Of a stretch of DNA of 64,000 bases, positions 17,514-27,900 are shown one piece after another (the stretch's first letter is position 1; each line of letters begins with the position of its first letter). Source of the stretch: Lacinutrix sp. C3R15 (GTDB lineage Bacteria > Bacteroidota > Bacteroidia > Flavobacteriales > Flavobacteriaceae); assembly GCF_018860825.1 (NCBI RefSeq), contig NZ_JAHKPZ010000012.1, positions 434,001-498,000 of the forward strand, written 5' to 3'. A program made the translations under genes and the position numbers. Below the pieces are notes generated by a model. The model ran no database searches. It worked only from the letters and a program-made list of their open reading frames with translations, and was not told where the DNA came from.

Positions 17514-18572
17514 TTATTTAAAAGTTAATTTACTTATTCTTCCTGCTCCTGCTGCATAGGCAATACTATCATTTATAAATCTTAAAGTATAAAATCCTTC
17601 ATCACTTAAATGTTTCCAGGTATTTCCAGAATCACTACTATAATCAATTCCTTTAAAACCTATTGCTACTAATGCTTTTGCATTACTATTAGGCACATAC
17701 TGCACACAACTTCTATACCCAGGACTTTGGTTTTGTGCTACTAGCTGCCAGGTTTTTCCTCCATCTACTGTTCGTATTTTATTTGCAGTACTATCTGCTG
17801 CTTTGGTATAATCACCACCAATTGCAAATCCGTTATTTTCATCATAAAAATCTACAGAATACATTCCTGTTGTTTCTAGACCTTGTGTAATGGGAGTTTT
17901 TATAACTTTCCATGTTTTTCCTTTATCTGAAGAAAATAATATTCTGCTAGCCTTTCCTCCTGTTGCTACCCAAGTTTTATCGCCAACAATAGCAATATTA
18001 GTATCACTTGCTGCAAATGCTGCTTCGCCTTCAATGGCTTTTGGTACTACATCACAAGAAAGTTTACTCCAAGTGTTTCCGCCATCACGAGTAATTATAA
18101 TACTCATACAACCTTCTGTAGGGTCTCCTATTGCTATTCCTTCTTGATCATTCCAGAAATGTATAGCATCATAAAATGCTTTTTCGTGGTTTTCTTTATA
18201 AACTATTTTTAAAGAATCTTTATCTATTTTATACAAAAGAGCTGGAGAAGCAATACTTAAAACAAAACCAGCTTTATTGGTAACTGCTAATGCCCTAAAG
18301 TTAGGTATTATAGTATCTTCTTTTAGTTGAAATGTTAACCTAGCTTCTTCATCTATTGCATTTCTAGAGATGCCTCCTATTTTACCGTTAGAAGTAGCAA
18401 AAGAACCAAAACCATTAGCATCAACTTCTAAAGCACGAACACTTAATAAAGAGTCTTGTAATAGGGTTTCTATTTTTACTGTTGTAAAATCTGTAACTTT
18501 AAAGTGCTTTTCTTTCTTTCCACAGGAAAACAAAAAACAAAGTATAATGAATAGAGAAATACTATTTTTCAT
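17514..18572 (-). CDS. Asp-box (BNR/YCF48-like) repeat lipoprotein
   Basis: A 352-residue probable lipoprotein: the signal peptide ends in LFSC with the lipidated cysteine at residue 17, followed by a Gly/Lys spacer. Four Asp-box motifs S/T-x-D-x-G-x-T-W are visible: TRDGGNTW, SSDKGKTW, TVDGGKTW and SSDSGNTW. They mark blades of a sialidase-like beta propeller, the same fold as the YCF48/HCF136 photosystem II assembly factor. Flavobacterial relatives are often called oxidoreductase or glycosyl hydrolase without proof. No catalytic site of a sialidase is visible. The function is unknown, probably a scaffold on the periplasmic or outer membrane face. Confidence 0.75.
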   Translation of the reverse strand: MKNSISLFIILCFLFSCGKKEKHFKVTDFTTVKIETLLQDSLLSVRALEVDANGFGSFATSNGKIGGISRNAIDEEARLTFQLKEDTIIPNFRALAVTNKAGFVLSIASPALLYKIDKDSLKIVYKENHEKAFYDAIHFWNDQEGIAIGDPTEGCMSIIITRDGGNTWSKLSCDVVPKAIEGEAAFAASDTNIAIVGDKTWVATGGKASRILFSSDKGKTWKVIKTPITQGLETTGMYSVDFYDENNGFAIGGDYTKAADSTANKIRTVDGGKTWQLVAQNQSPGYRSCVQYVPNSNAKALVAIGFKGIDYSSDSGNTWKHLSDEGFYTLRFINDSIAYAAGAGRISKLTFK

Positions 18573-18588
18573 AAATTTTAAATTTCTA

Positions 18589-18623
18589 TAAAAATAGAAA
18601 AGCTTTATGATAAATCATAAAGC
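18589..18623 (-). terminator. Terminator after the CotH-like gene
   Basis: Stem GCTTTATGA/TCATAAAGC with a four-base loop at 18602-18623. Read on the minus strand it runs into TTTTCTATTTTTA. It lies between the CotH-like stop and the start of the Asp-box lipoprotein gene. Confidence 0.6.
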
Positions 18624-18681
18624 CTTCCTTGCTATTAATCAAAACAAACATCTCTAGGGATTAAGATGTTATACTATATTT

Positions 18682-21480
18682 CTAATTTCTAATAATTTTT
18701 AAAACACTACTGTTGTTAACATGTACTAAGTACATACCATTAGAGAAACTAGAAAAGTCTATTACAATATTAGAGTCATTTATATTTTTGTCTTGTAATA
18801 ACAACTGACCTTGCATGTTATATACCTGAATGGTTTCTATTGTATAAGATGTATTTGCAATGGTTACTACATTATCTGTAGGATTTGGATAATATTGTAA
18901 ATGATTACTAAAATCTATTTCATTTACAGATAAAGATTCATTATTTGCCGCATACGTTGGTAATTGTATTACAAAATCACCTGTTCCGTTAGGCACTCTT
19001 GCGTAGCCCATATCATCTTCTTGAGCACCAAAAGTTATATTTTCTATTATGGTACCATCTGTATACGATAAAATAGCACTTTCTCCACCAGATGAGAACT
19101 TAATATCAGCATGTAGACCTTCTTGATCTTCATCTTTATCACACCAAACTATTAAATAGCTATCTGGTGCTATTGTTAATCCTGTAGGAAACTGCCAAGC
19201 TAATAAATCTTCTGGATCATCGGATAAATACAAATTATCTAAACTTAAAGTTTCATCACTATTATTATATAATTCTAACCAATCATCATACTCTCCATCT
19301 TGATCAGTTACCGTTGTTTCATTGGAAGCCATTATTTCATTAATCACAAGATCACCTGAATTTAATGTTGTATAATCAGTATCAACAGTTTCATTATTTG
19401 CGGCATATGTTGGCTCTTGTATTACAAATTCACCTGTTCCATTTGGCACTCTTGCATACCCCATATCATCTGTTTGTGAACCAAAAGTAATATCTTCTAT
19501 TACTGTACCGTCAGCATAGGATAAAATGGCACTTTCACCACCAGATGAAAATTTAATATCGGCATGTAAACCATCTTGATCTTCATCTTTATCACACCAA
19601 ACAATTAGATAACTATCTGGTTCAATTGTTAACCCTGAAGGAAACTGCCAAGCTAATAAATCTTCTGGATCATCAGACAGGTATAAATTATCTAAACTTA
19701 ACGTTTCATCACTATTATTATATAACTCTAACCAATCATCATATTCTCCATCTTGATCTGTAACTGTTGTAACGTTAGACGCCATAATTTCATTAATTAC
19801 TAAATCTCCAACGGTTAAAGTTTCATATGTAGCTTCAATAGTATAAAACTCATATTCTGCTCTTGCAGGAGAAAATGCACCAATGTTATTATTTTCTGCA
19901 TAGATATAATACTGCATGTAATCGGTATCAATGATTACGTCAACGCCATAATTATCATCTCCAGAAACACCATCATTATGTGCACCATCATCATACATTA
20001 AAACTTTAGTAAATGGCATCGTTTCATCGGTTCTGTACCCTAAATAAACGGCATCTGTATTGGTATCTGTAACAGAACCCGTAATTGTTATAGTATCTCC
20101 AATTAAAGGTGCAGAATCTGAAGGTGTAACACTACTAATAGTAGGTTGTGTATTTGTAAAATCTGTTTCCGTTAATAAATAACTACTTCTTGCTGCCATT
20201 AAATTTGTTAATCCTGGAGCTGTATTACTACCAACACTATAATCTGTATCTATATTACCTGTAAACTGAGCATCTGTATAAAACTTATTGGTATCTGCTG
20301 CTACAGCTGTTGCTATAATATCCTGATAATCATTTGCAAGAGTTAGGTAATTTGAATTGCTTATGTTTTCTGTTAAGATAGTTTTGTAATGTGCTAAATA
20401 CATTCTTTTATACTTAGGTACTTCCATCAATTTAGAAAGCAAAGGAAAATTAGCATCGTCTTCATGCAGTAAATGGTCTAATTGTGCTTTTTGCGTGGTA
20501 GAAGTTAACGTTCCTGATTGTCCGCCTGGACCTCCTGGACCTCCTGGTCCGCCTCCTGGACCACTACTAGTTTCTCCTGTCATGCTAAAAACACCAAAAG
20601 ACATGTTTAAATCCCAAATAATAGAATTAAATTGATCATTATCATCTTTATAGATATAATAATTCTGTTTAAATTCCCCAATATAACTATCTAAGTTTAC
20701 CAAAACATTATCAAGTGCAAGCATCCAAATGGCCATATCTACATCTAAAACACTTTCTATATTTTCTATATCGCTATCTAGTATATTAGTTAATTCAATT
20801 AAGTCATTCCAGTGTGCTTCTGCAATGGTTGGATCTGTGTCATCATCAGATTTTATTTCATAAGCATCTTCATAACTAGCAGAGTTCGTTCCTAAATACT
20901 CTAAGTTTGGCAAAGTTGTAGTTTCAGGTCCTGCTCCATCAGGAGGACTACAACTAAAAAAAGCATTATCTTTTGAGTAAAAGTACTTATCTACAAAGGT
21001 TTTAGTAATAGCCTCTGTATTGGTATACAATCCAATTAAAGTACCATTTACATACACGTTAGCATAGTTTGCTTGTGGTGCATCCATGTATTGGTTTATA
21101 ATATTGTAAGCAACTGTCTCTCTTACAAAAGAAGGATCAAACATCACATTTGCCAATTTAATATCTTTATAACCTTGGTAATCTTGATCTACATATGTAT
21201 CTAATTCAATATGAAAAGGATTTTTAGTTTGGTTAGCATCATAAGAACTATTTCCTTTATACTTAACACCAACACTATAAAAAGTAGTACCATTAATAGT
21301 TACAGATGTTGCTTCTGTATAATTATTATCTCCCGCTTTTTCAGCATCTAGTAAAGCATCCCAATTGCTTTCTGCAAATTCTATTTCTATGGTTTGTATT
21401 GTATTTATATCGTACAAATCTTGCGAGAATGATTGTACAGATATACATAATAATAATATTAGAGTAATTAATTGTTTCAT
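18682..21480 (-). CDS. Secreted CotH-kinase-like protein with two lamin-tail domains and T9SS signal
   Basis: A 932-residue secreted protein. Order of parts: signal peptide (1-19); CotH-like domain (about 25-400, with IEIEFAESNWDALL, LANVMFDPSFVRE and QNYYIYKDD); a glycine/proline low-complexity stretch near residue 310; an Ig-like region with TITGSVTD (about 455-545); two lamin-tail domains (about 556-695 and 707-846); and a T9SS type A C-terminal sorting domain (about 857-932, YYPNPTDN to GMYLVHVNN). The two lamin-tail copies differ at only 11 of 140 residues and repeat with a 453-base period, so the duplication is recent. CotH proteins can be atypical kinases. The usual WDLDxxFG motif reads WDLNMSFG, so activity is uncertain. 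Confidence 0.88.
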   Translation of the reverse strand: MKQLITLILLLCISVQSFSQDLYDINTIQTIEIEFAESNWDALLDAEKAGDNNYTEATSVTINGTTFYSVGVKYKGNSSYDANQTKNPFHIELDTYVDQDYQGYKDIKLANVMFDPSFVRETVAYNIINQYMDAPQANYANVYVNGTLIGLYTNTEAITKTFVDKYFYSKDNAFFSCSPPDGAGPETTTLPNLEYLGTNSASYEDAYEIKSDDDTDPTIAEAHWNDLIELTNILDSDIENIESVLDVDMAIWMLALDNVLVNLDSYIGEFKQNYYIYKDDNDQFNSIIWDLNMSFGVFSMTGETSSGPGGGPGGPGGPGGQSGTLTSTTQKAQLDHLLHEDDANFPLLSKLMEVPKYKRMYLAHYKTILTENISNSNYLTLANDYQDIIATAVAADTNKFYTDAQFTGNIDTDYSVGSNTAPGLTNLMAARSSYLLTETDFTNTQPTISSVTPSDSAPLIGDTITITGSVTDTNTDAVYLGYRTDETMPFTKVLMYDDGAHNDGVSGDDNYGVDVIIDTDYMQYYIYAENNNIGAFSPARAEYEFYTIEATYETLTVGDLVINEIMASNVTTVTDQDGEYDDWLELYNNSDETLSLDNLYLSDDPEDLLAWQFPSGLTIEPDSYLIVWCDKDEDQDGLHADIKFSSGGESAILSYADGTVIEDITFGSQTDDMGYARVPNGTGEFVIQEPTYAANNETVDTDYTTLNSGDLVINEIMASNETTVTDQDGEYDDWLELYNNSDETLSLDNLYLSDDPEDLLAWQFPTGLTIAPDSYLIVWCDKDEDQEGLHADIKFSSGGESAILSYTDGTIIENITFGAQEDDMGYARVPNGTGDFVIQLPTYAANNESLSVNEIDFSNHLQYYPNPTDNVVTIANTSYTIETIQVYNMQGQLLLQDKNINDSNIVIDFSSFSNGMYLVHVNNSSVLKIIRN
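18938..19825 (-). repeat. 453-bp in-frame tandem duplication (lamin-tail domain)
   Basis: Two direct copies, about 18938-19372 and 19391-19825, offset by exactly 453 bases (151 codons) at both ends I checked. At protein level 129 of 140 aligned residues are identical. Confidence 0.9.
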
Positions 21481-21637
21481 AAAAGTAACTATTTTATATA
21501 TTTTTACTTTAGATACTTTTTTTTTAAAAAACTTGCGCCATTTTAAAAAAAAATATTTTTTTTTTATTTCTTAAAGGAAAAGAAAAAGAATAACACCTAT
21601 TATTGATAAGAAACAAGTATAATTATTTCTAAAATCA

Positions 21638-21645
21638 TACCTTTG
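21638..21645 (+). promoter_or_regulatory. Candidate -7 element of the rRNA methyltransferase gene
   Basis: TACCTTTG followed by C fits the Bacteroidota -7 consensus TAnnTTTGC. It lies 74 bases before the chosen ATG. No TTG is seen at the normal -33 distance. Confidence 0.45.
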
Positions 21646-21719
21646 CACGTTTTAAAATACTAAAAAGTTCAATCTAGAATAATTTTAATTTTCTGAAATT
21701 GAACACCGAATACAATTAT

Positions 21720-22934
21720 ATGAGATTACACAGAAATTTATGCTTTGCTACTGTTGATGGTTTATTACAAATATTTAACGAAGGTACATATGCAGATAAA
21801 GTAGTACAACAATTATTAAAACGAGATAAACGTTGGGGAAGCAGAGATAGAGCCTTTGTAGCAGAAACCACTTACGATATAGTACGTTGGAAGCGCTTAT
21901 ATGCAGAAATTGCAGATGTAAAAGAACCTTTTTCTCGTGATGATGTTTGGCGTTTAATTGCTGTTTGGGCAACATTAAAAGGCATTAAATTACCCGATTG
22001 GAAATATTTTGAAAATACACCTACAAGAAAAATAAAAGGTCGTTTTGATGAGTTCTCTGGTATTAGAAAAATTAAGGAATCTGTTCCTGACTGGATGGAT
22101 GAACTAGTTTCTAAAGAGTTAGGCGAAAACCTTTGGTCTAAAGAAATTGCTGCTTTAAACTTACAAGCAGATGTTGTTTTACGTGTAAATACTTTAAAAA
22201 CTACTAAAGAAAAATTACAATCAGAACTTTTTGATTTAGATATAGAAACTGAAGAAGTAAAAAATCATCCTAGTGCCTTAAGACTAAAAGAAAGAACAAA
22301 CGTCTTTACTACAGATGCCTTTAAAAAAGGGTTCTTTGAAGTACAAGATGGCTCTTCTCAAAAGGTTGCAGAATTTCTAGATGTTCAACCAGGAATGAAA
22401 GTTGTAGATACTTGCGCAGGTGCTGGAGGAAAAACACTACACCTTGCGGCTCTTATGGAAAACAAAGGACAAATTGTTGCCATGGATATTTATGAAAACA
22501 AACTAAGAGAATTAAAACGTAGAGCTAAAAGAGCTGGTGCTCACAATATAGAAATGCGTGTTATTGACTCTACTAAACCTATTAAAAAATTATACGACAA
22601 AGCTGACAGAGTTTTAATTGATGCTCCTTGTTCTGGATTAGGTGTTTTACGTAGAAATCCAGATGCAAAATGGAAATTACAACCCGAGTTTATTGATAAG
22701 ATTAAAGAAACACAAGCTGAAATTTTAAGCACTTACTCTAGAATGGTTAAACCTGGCGGAAAAATAGTGTATGCAACATGTTCTATACTTCCTTCAGAAA
22801 ATCAAGATCAAGTTAAACATTTTTTAACATCTGAAGCAGGAAAAGATTTTACCTTTGTTAAAGAAAAAAAAATACTAGCACATGAATCTGGTTTTGACGG
22901 ATTTTACATGGCATTATTAGAAAAGAAAAAATAA
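21720..22934 (+). CDS. 16S rRNA cytosine-C5 methyltransferase (RsmB/Sun family)
   Basis: A 404-residue SAM-dependent methyltransferase of the NOL1/NOP2/Sun family. The N-terminal part (about 1-150) resembles the NusB-like helical domain of RsmB. The catalytic domain shows VDTCAGAGGKTLHLAALM (SAM loop), IDAPCSGLGVLRRNPD (the catalytic-region proline-cysteine motif) and YATCSILPSEN (second cysteine). It methylates cytosine in ribosomal RNA, probably C967 if it is a true RsmB. The ATG at 21720 is preferred; a TTG at 21699 would add seven residues with no family support. The gene is eight bases upstream of the secreted endonuclease gene, so they may share a transcript. Confidence 0.85.
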   Translation: MRLHRNLCFATVDGLLQIFNEGTYADKVVQQLLKRDKRWGSRDRAFVAETTYDIVRWKRLYAEIADVKEPFSRDDVWRLIAVWATLKGIKLPDWKYFENTPTRKIKGRFDEFSGIRKIKESVPDWMDELVSKELGENLWSKEIAALNLQADVVLRVNTLKTTKEKLQSELFDLDIETEEVKNHPSALRLKERTNVFTTDAFKKGFFEVQDGSSQKVAEFLDVQPGMKVVDTCAGAGGKTLHLAALMENKGQIVAMDIYENKLRELKRRAKRAGAHNIEMRVIDSTKPIKKLYDKADRVLIDAPCSGLGVLRRNPDAKWKLQPEFIDKIKETQAEILSTYSRMVKPGGKIVYATCSILPSENQDQVKHFLTSEAGKDFTFVKEKKILAHESGFDGFYMALLEKKK

Positions 22935-22942
22935 AAAAAAGA

Positions 22943-24817
22943 ATGAAACAAATTTACACCATATTATTCCTTTTACTAACAATAACAGTTTCTGCACAAA
23001 TACCTTCAGGTTACTATGACTCAGCAACTGGTTCAGGATATACTTTAAAAACACAATTATATAATATAATTAACAATCATAATGACCAAGGATATTCTGC
23101 AATGGATGGGTTTATCGCTAATTATGATTTAGACCTTTATTATGATGCTGGAGACAGCAACACTATTTTAGATATATATTCAGAAGACCCTCTAAATGCA
23201 GATCCTTATAACTTTACTCCTGTTGTAAACGAATGTGGAGAATATAATAGTGAAGGAGACTGTTATAATAAAGAACACGTTATTCCTAAATCTGTTTTTA
23301 ATGACCAAACACCAATGTATAGTGATGCTCACGAGTTATTACCTACAGATGGTCGTGTAAATGGTTTTAGAAGTAATTACCCTATTGGCCTTGTAGATGA
23401 CACGCAATTAGTAAATCAAAATGGTATTACAAACCCAACTAGCAATGGTAGTAAATTGGGTAATAACTTAAATAGTGGTTATTCTGCAGGTTATTCTGGT
23501 ATCGTTTTTGAACCAATTGACGAGTTTAAAGGAGACATTGCTAGAATCTATTTTTACTTTGTTACTCGTTATGAAAACCGTGTTAGTTCATGGTCTTCTT
23601 ATGCCATGTTTAATGGTACTGCAGACCAAGCGTTAGATAATACTTTTTTAAGTATTTTAATGACTTGGCATAATATGGATCCTGTGTCGCAAAAAGAAAT
23701 TGATAGAAATAATAATATTTATTACAACTACCAAAACAACAGAAACCCATTTGTAGATCATCCAGAATACGTGAACACAATATGGAATTCTAATCCAGAT
23801 ACAGAAGCGCCAACAGTACCAACAAACCTTATTGCTTCAAACCCAACAGACAATACAATTGATTTATCTTGGACAGCTGCATCAGACAATGTGTCTGTAG
23901 CATCTTATGATGTGTATATAGATGACGTGTATAGCTACAATACTGGCAATGCATCAACCACTGCAACAGTTACAGGATTAACTCCAGACACCAATTATTG
24001 TTTCACATTAAAAGCAATAGACACCACAGGAAATCCTTCTGAATTTAGTAATCAATCATGTGAAACTACTACAAATATGGGTACCGTAGGTGGTGGTAGT
24101 GATTTGTTTTTTTCTGAATATATTGAAGGAAGCAGCTTTAATAAAGCTATTGAAATTGCAAACTTTACAGGAACAACCATTACAGACCTATCTATTTATA
24201 CATTAAAACTAGCTACTAATGGTAACGGAACCTGGACAACCACATACTCTTTTCCTTCAGGAGCTTCTATTGCAAATCAAGATGTATACGTTATAGCAAA
24301 TGGTGGTTCTACTGTTTGTGCTACAGAATATGATGACCTAAATACAGATATTACTAGTTTTAATGGTAATGATTCTATAGGTCTATTTAAAAACGATGTA
24401 TTAATAGATGTTATTGGTGATATCAATGACGATGCAGATTTTGGTAAAGATGTTACTTTAGTTAGAAAACCAGAAGTTACTGAGCCGTCAACTACTTTTA
24501 ATATTACTCAATGGGATAGTTTTTCTCAAAACGAATGTTCTAACTTAGGCTCACATACACAAAACTTAAGTGTAAATGATTATGTTTTAAATACTATTAA
24601 AATGTATCCTAATCCTACTAACGGAAATACAGTTACCATTACATATAAAGAAAATCTTACAGTAGAAGTTTATAACATATTAGGTAAAAAAGTAATCACA
24701 CAAACTATTACTGCTAGCCAAAATAAATTAAATATTTCTGGCTTATCAAAAGGAGTATACTTAGTAAAATTAAATTCTACTATCAGTACTACTACCAAAA
24801 AATTGGTTAAACAATAA
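22943..24817 (+). CDS. T9SS-secreted endonuclease I family protein
   Basis: A 624-residue secreted nuclease. Parts in order: signal peptide (1-18, ending TVSAQ); endonuclease I domain (about 25-280) with the active-site motif KEHVIPKSVF and DAHELLPTDGRVNGFRSNYP; fibronectin type III domain (about 290-375); a lamin-tail-like domain (about 385-545) starting FFSEYIEGSSFNKAIEI; and a T9SS type A sorting domain (about 555-624, MYPNPTNG to GVYLVKLNS). Endonuclease I enzymes degrade DNA without sequence preference, so this protein probably scavenges nucleotides and phosphate from extracellular DNA on the cell surface. A terminator follows. Confidence 0.9.
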   Translation: MKQIYTILFLLLTITVSAQIPSGYYDSATGSGYTLKTQLYNIINNHNDQGYSAMDGFIANYDLDLYYDAGDSNTILDIYSEDPLNADPYNFTPVVNECGEYNSEGDCYNKEHVIPKSVFNDQTPMYSDAHELLPTDGRVNGFRSNYPIGLVDDTQLVNQNGITNPTSNGSKLGNNLNSGYSAGYSGIVFEPIDEFKGDIARIYFYFVTRYENRVSSWSSYAMFNGTADQALDNTFLSILMTWHNMDPVSQKEIDRNNNIYYNYQNNRNPFVDHPEYVNTIWNSNPDTEAPTVPTNLIASNPTDNTIDLSWTAASDNVSVASYDVYIDDVYSYNTGNASTTATVTGLTPDTNYCFTLKAIDTTGNPSEFSNQSCETTTNMGTVGGGSDLFFSEYIEGSSFNKAIEIANFTGTTITDLSIYTLKLATNGNGTWTTTYSFPSGASIANQDVYVIANGGSTVCATEYDDLNTDITSFNGNDSIGLFKNDVLIDVIGDINDDADFGKDVTLVRKPEVTEPSTTFNITQWDSFSQNECSNLGSHTQNLSVNDYVLNTIKMYPNPTNGNTVTITYKENLTVEVYNILGKKVITQTITASQNKLNISGLSKGVYLVKLNSTISTTTKKLVKQ

Positions 24818-24840
24818 ACTTGTTTAACTTTAAATAATAA

Positions 24841-24868
24841 AAGCGACTCTTAGTAGTCGCTTTTTTTG
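24841..24868 (+). terminator. Terminator after the endonuclease I gene
   Basis: Stem GCGACT/AGTCGC with a six-base loop, flanked by A and T runs (T7). Confidence 0.8.
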
Positions 24869-24935
24869 TTTAAAACATAGTGAATAACTAAAAAATTAAG
24901 CAATTAATTTATCCTATAAATACAACTAAAAAACT

Positions 24936-24943
24936 TAAATTTG
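24936..24943 (+). promoter_or_regulatory. Candidate -7 element of purL
   Basis: TAAATTTG followed by C matches TAnnTTTGC and lies 34 bases before the purL ATG. No -33 TTG is clear. Confidence 0.45.
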
Positions 24944-24977
24944 CTTTTTTGTTAAACCTTATACAAACCAACATAAA

Positions 24978-27900
24978 ATGATTCATTTCTTCGGAAACCA
25001 AAACAGTAAAATATTTGCTGTTCAAGCAACAAAAGAATTATCAACCCAAACCATTTCAAAATTGACTTGGTTATTTGGCAACCAGCCTAAAATTGAACAA
25101 GCATCACTAGATGCTTTTTTTGTTGGTCCAAGAGCAGCTATGATAACTCCTTGGAGCACCAATGCAGTAGAAATCACCCAAAATATGGGTATTGTAGATA
25201 TTATTAGAATAGAAGAATTTAAAGCTGTACCTGCAGACTTTAAAGATTTCGATCCTATGATCTCTGAAAAATACACAGGTTTAGATCAAGAAGCTTTCAC
25301 TATAGATGTTAAACCAGAAGCAATTCTAAATATTGAAGATATTGCTGCTTACAATCAACAAGAAGGTTTAGCTTTAAATGAAGAAGAAATTGAATACCTA
25401 GAAGGTGTTTCAAAAAAAATAGGAAGACCACTTACAGATTCTGAAGTTTTTGGCTTTTCGCAAGTAAACTCAGAACACTGTCGCCATAAAATCTTTAACG
25501 GTACCTTTATTATTGATGGTGAAGAAAAAGAAGTATCTCTATTTAAAATGATTAGAGAAACTTCTAACCAAAATCCTAATGATATTGTTTCGGCTTATAA
25601 AGATAATGTTGCTTTTGTAAAAGGACCTAGAGTAGAACAATTTGCTCCTAAAACAGCAGATAAACCAGACTTTTACCAAACAGAAGATTTTAATTCTGTT
25701 ATCTCTTTAAAAGCAGAAACCCATAACTTTCCAACCACTGTAGAACCTTTTAATGGTGCTGCAACAGGTGCTGGAGGAGAAATTAGAGATAGACTTGCGG
25801 GTGGAAAAGGTTCTCTGCCTTTAGCAGGAACAGCTGTTTACATGACTTCCTATTCAAGACTAGAACAAACTAGACCTTGGGAACAAAAAATGGAAGCACG
25901 TCCTTGGCTATACCAAACACCAATGGATATTTTAATAAAAGCTTCTAATGGTGCTTCAGACTTTGGTAACAAATTTGGACAACCTCTTATCTGTGGATCG
26001 GTTTTAACCTTTGAACATGAAGAAGAAGCAAGAAAACTTGGTTTCGACAAAGTAATCATGCAAGCAGGAGGTATTGGTTATGGCAAAGCAGAACAAGCTA
26101 TAAAAGAAACACCTAAAGAAGGCGATAAAATTGTTATTCTTGGTGGTGAAAATTATAGAATAGGAATGGGTGGAGCTGCAGTATCAAGTGCAGATACAGG
26201 AGAGTTCGCTTCAGGTATCGAGCTTAACGCAGTACAACGTTCTAACCCTGAAATGCAAAAACGTGCCGCTAATGCAGTTCGTGGTATGGTAGAAAGTGAT
26301 GAAAATTTTATTGTTTCTATTCATGATCATGGTGCTGGCGGACATTTAAATTGCTTGTCAGAATTAGTAGAAGATACTGGAGGAAATATTGACTTAGATA
26401 AACTTCCTGTTGGTGACCCAACACTTTCTGCTAAAGAAATTATTGGTAATGAGTCTCAAGAAAGAATGGGATTAGTAATTGCTGAAAAACATCTAGATAC
26501 ATTAAACAAAATTGCAGAACGTGAACGCTCACCTATGTATACTGTTGGTGATGTTACTAGTAATGACAGATTTACTTTTGAGTCTAAAACCAAAGGTGAT
26601 AAACCTATGGATTTGGCACTAGAAGATATGTTTGGTAGTTCACCAAAAACAATAATGACAGACAAAACGGTTAACAGAATTTATGAAGATGTTAACTATA
26701 CTTCAGATAAAATATTAGACTACCTAGACCAAGTATTACAGCTAGAAGCTGTAGCTTGTAAAGATTGGTTAACTAACAAAGTAGACCGTTGCGTTGGTGG
26801 TAAAGTTGCCAAACAACAATGTGCTGGCCCATTACAACTACCACTTAATAATTGTGGTGTTATGGCATTAGATTATAAAGGAAAAGAAGGTATTGCTACT
26901 TCTGTTGGTCATGCTCCAATTTCTGGGTTAATTTCTCCAACGGCAGGAAGTAGAAATGCCATTGCAGAATCACTTACCAATATTGTTTGGGCACCTTTAA
27001 AAGACGGATTGCATAGTATTTCATTATCTGCAAACTGGATGTGGCCTTGTAAAAACGAAGGTGAAGATGCTCGCTTATATGAAGCAGTACAAGCTGTTTC
27101 AGAATTCGCCATAGATTTAGGTATCAATGTTCCTACTGGAAAAGATTCTCTTTCTATGAAACAAAAATACCCTAATGAAGAAGTAATTTCTCCTGGTACT
27201 GTAATTATTTCTGCTGCAGGTAACTGTAATGATATTACTAAAGTTGTAGAACCTGTTTTTAAGAAAAATGCTGGTAATATTTACTACATCAACCTATCAC
27301 AAGATGCATATAAATTAGGTGGAAGCTCTTTTGCGCAAGTATTAAATAAAATAGGAAAAGAAACGCCTACTATTAAAAATGCTGCGCAATTTAAAAACAC
27401 ATTTAATACCATACAGCAATTAATTAAAGACAATAAAATTGTTGCTGGTCATGATATTGCTTCTGGTGGATTTATTACCACTTTATTAGAAATGTGTTTT
27501 GCAGACACCAATCTTGGAGCAGAATTAGATCTTAGCGATTTAGGAGAAAAAGATGCTATAAAATTATTGTTTTCTGAAAATGCAGGAATTGTTTTTCAAT
27601 CTTCTGATGCTTCTATAGAAAAAGTATTATCAGCTGCTAATATTGCATTTTTTAACATAGGAAAAGTTACAGAAAGTGATACCCTAAGTATCATTAATAA
27701 TCAAGAAGTATTTACATTAACCGTTTCAAGATTAAGAGACGTTTGGTTTAAAACCTCTTTCCTACTCGACCAAAAACAAACCGCAAATGGTTTAGCACAA
27801 GATAGATTTAACAATTATAAAAATCAACCTTTACAATATACATTTCCTAAACATTTTACAGGAAAGCTGGATGATGTCATTGTAAGTGGAACGAAACAAC

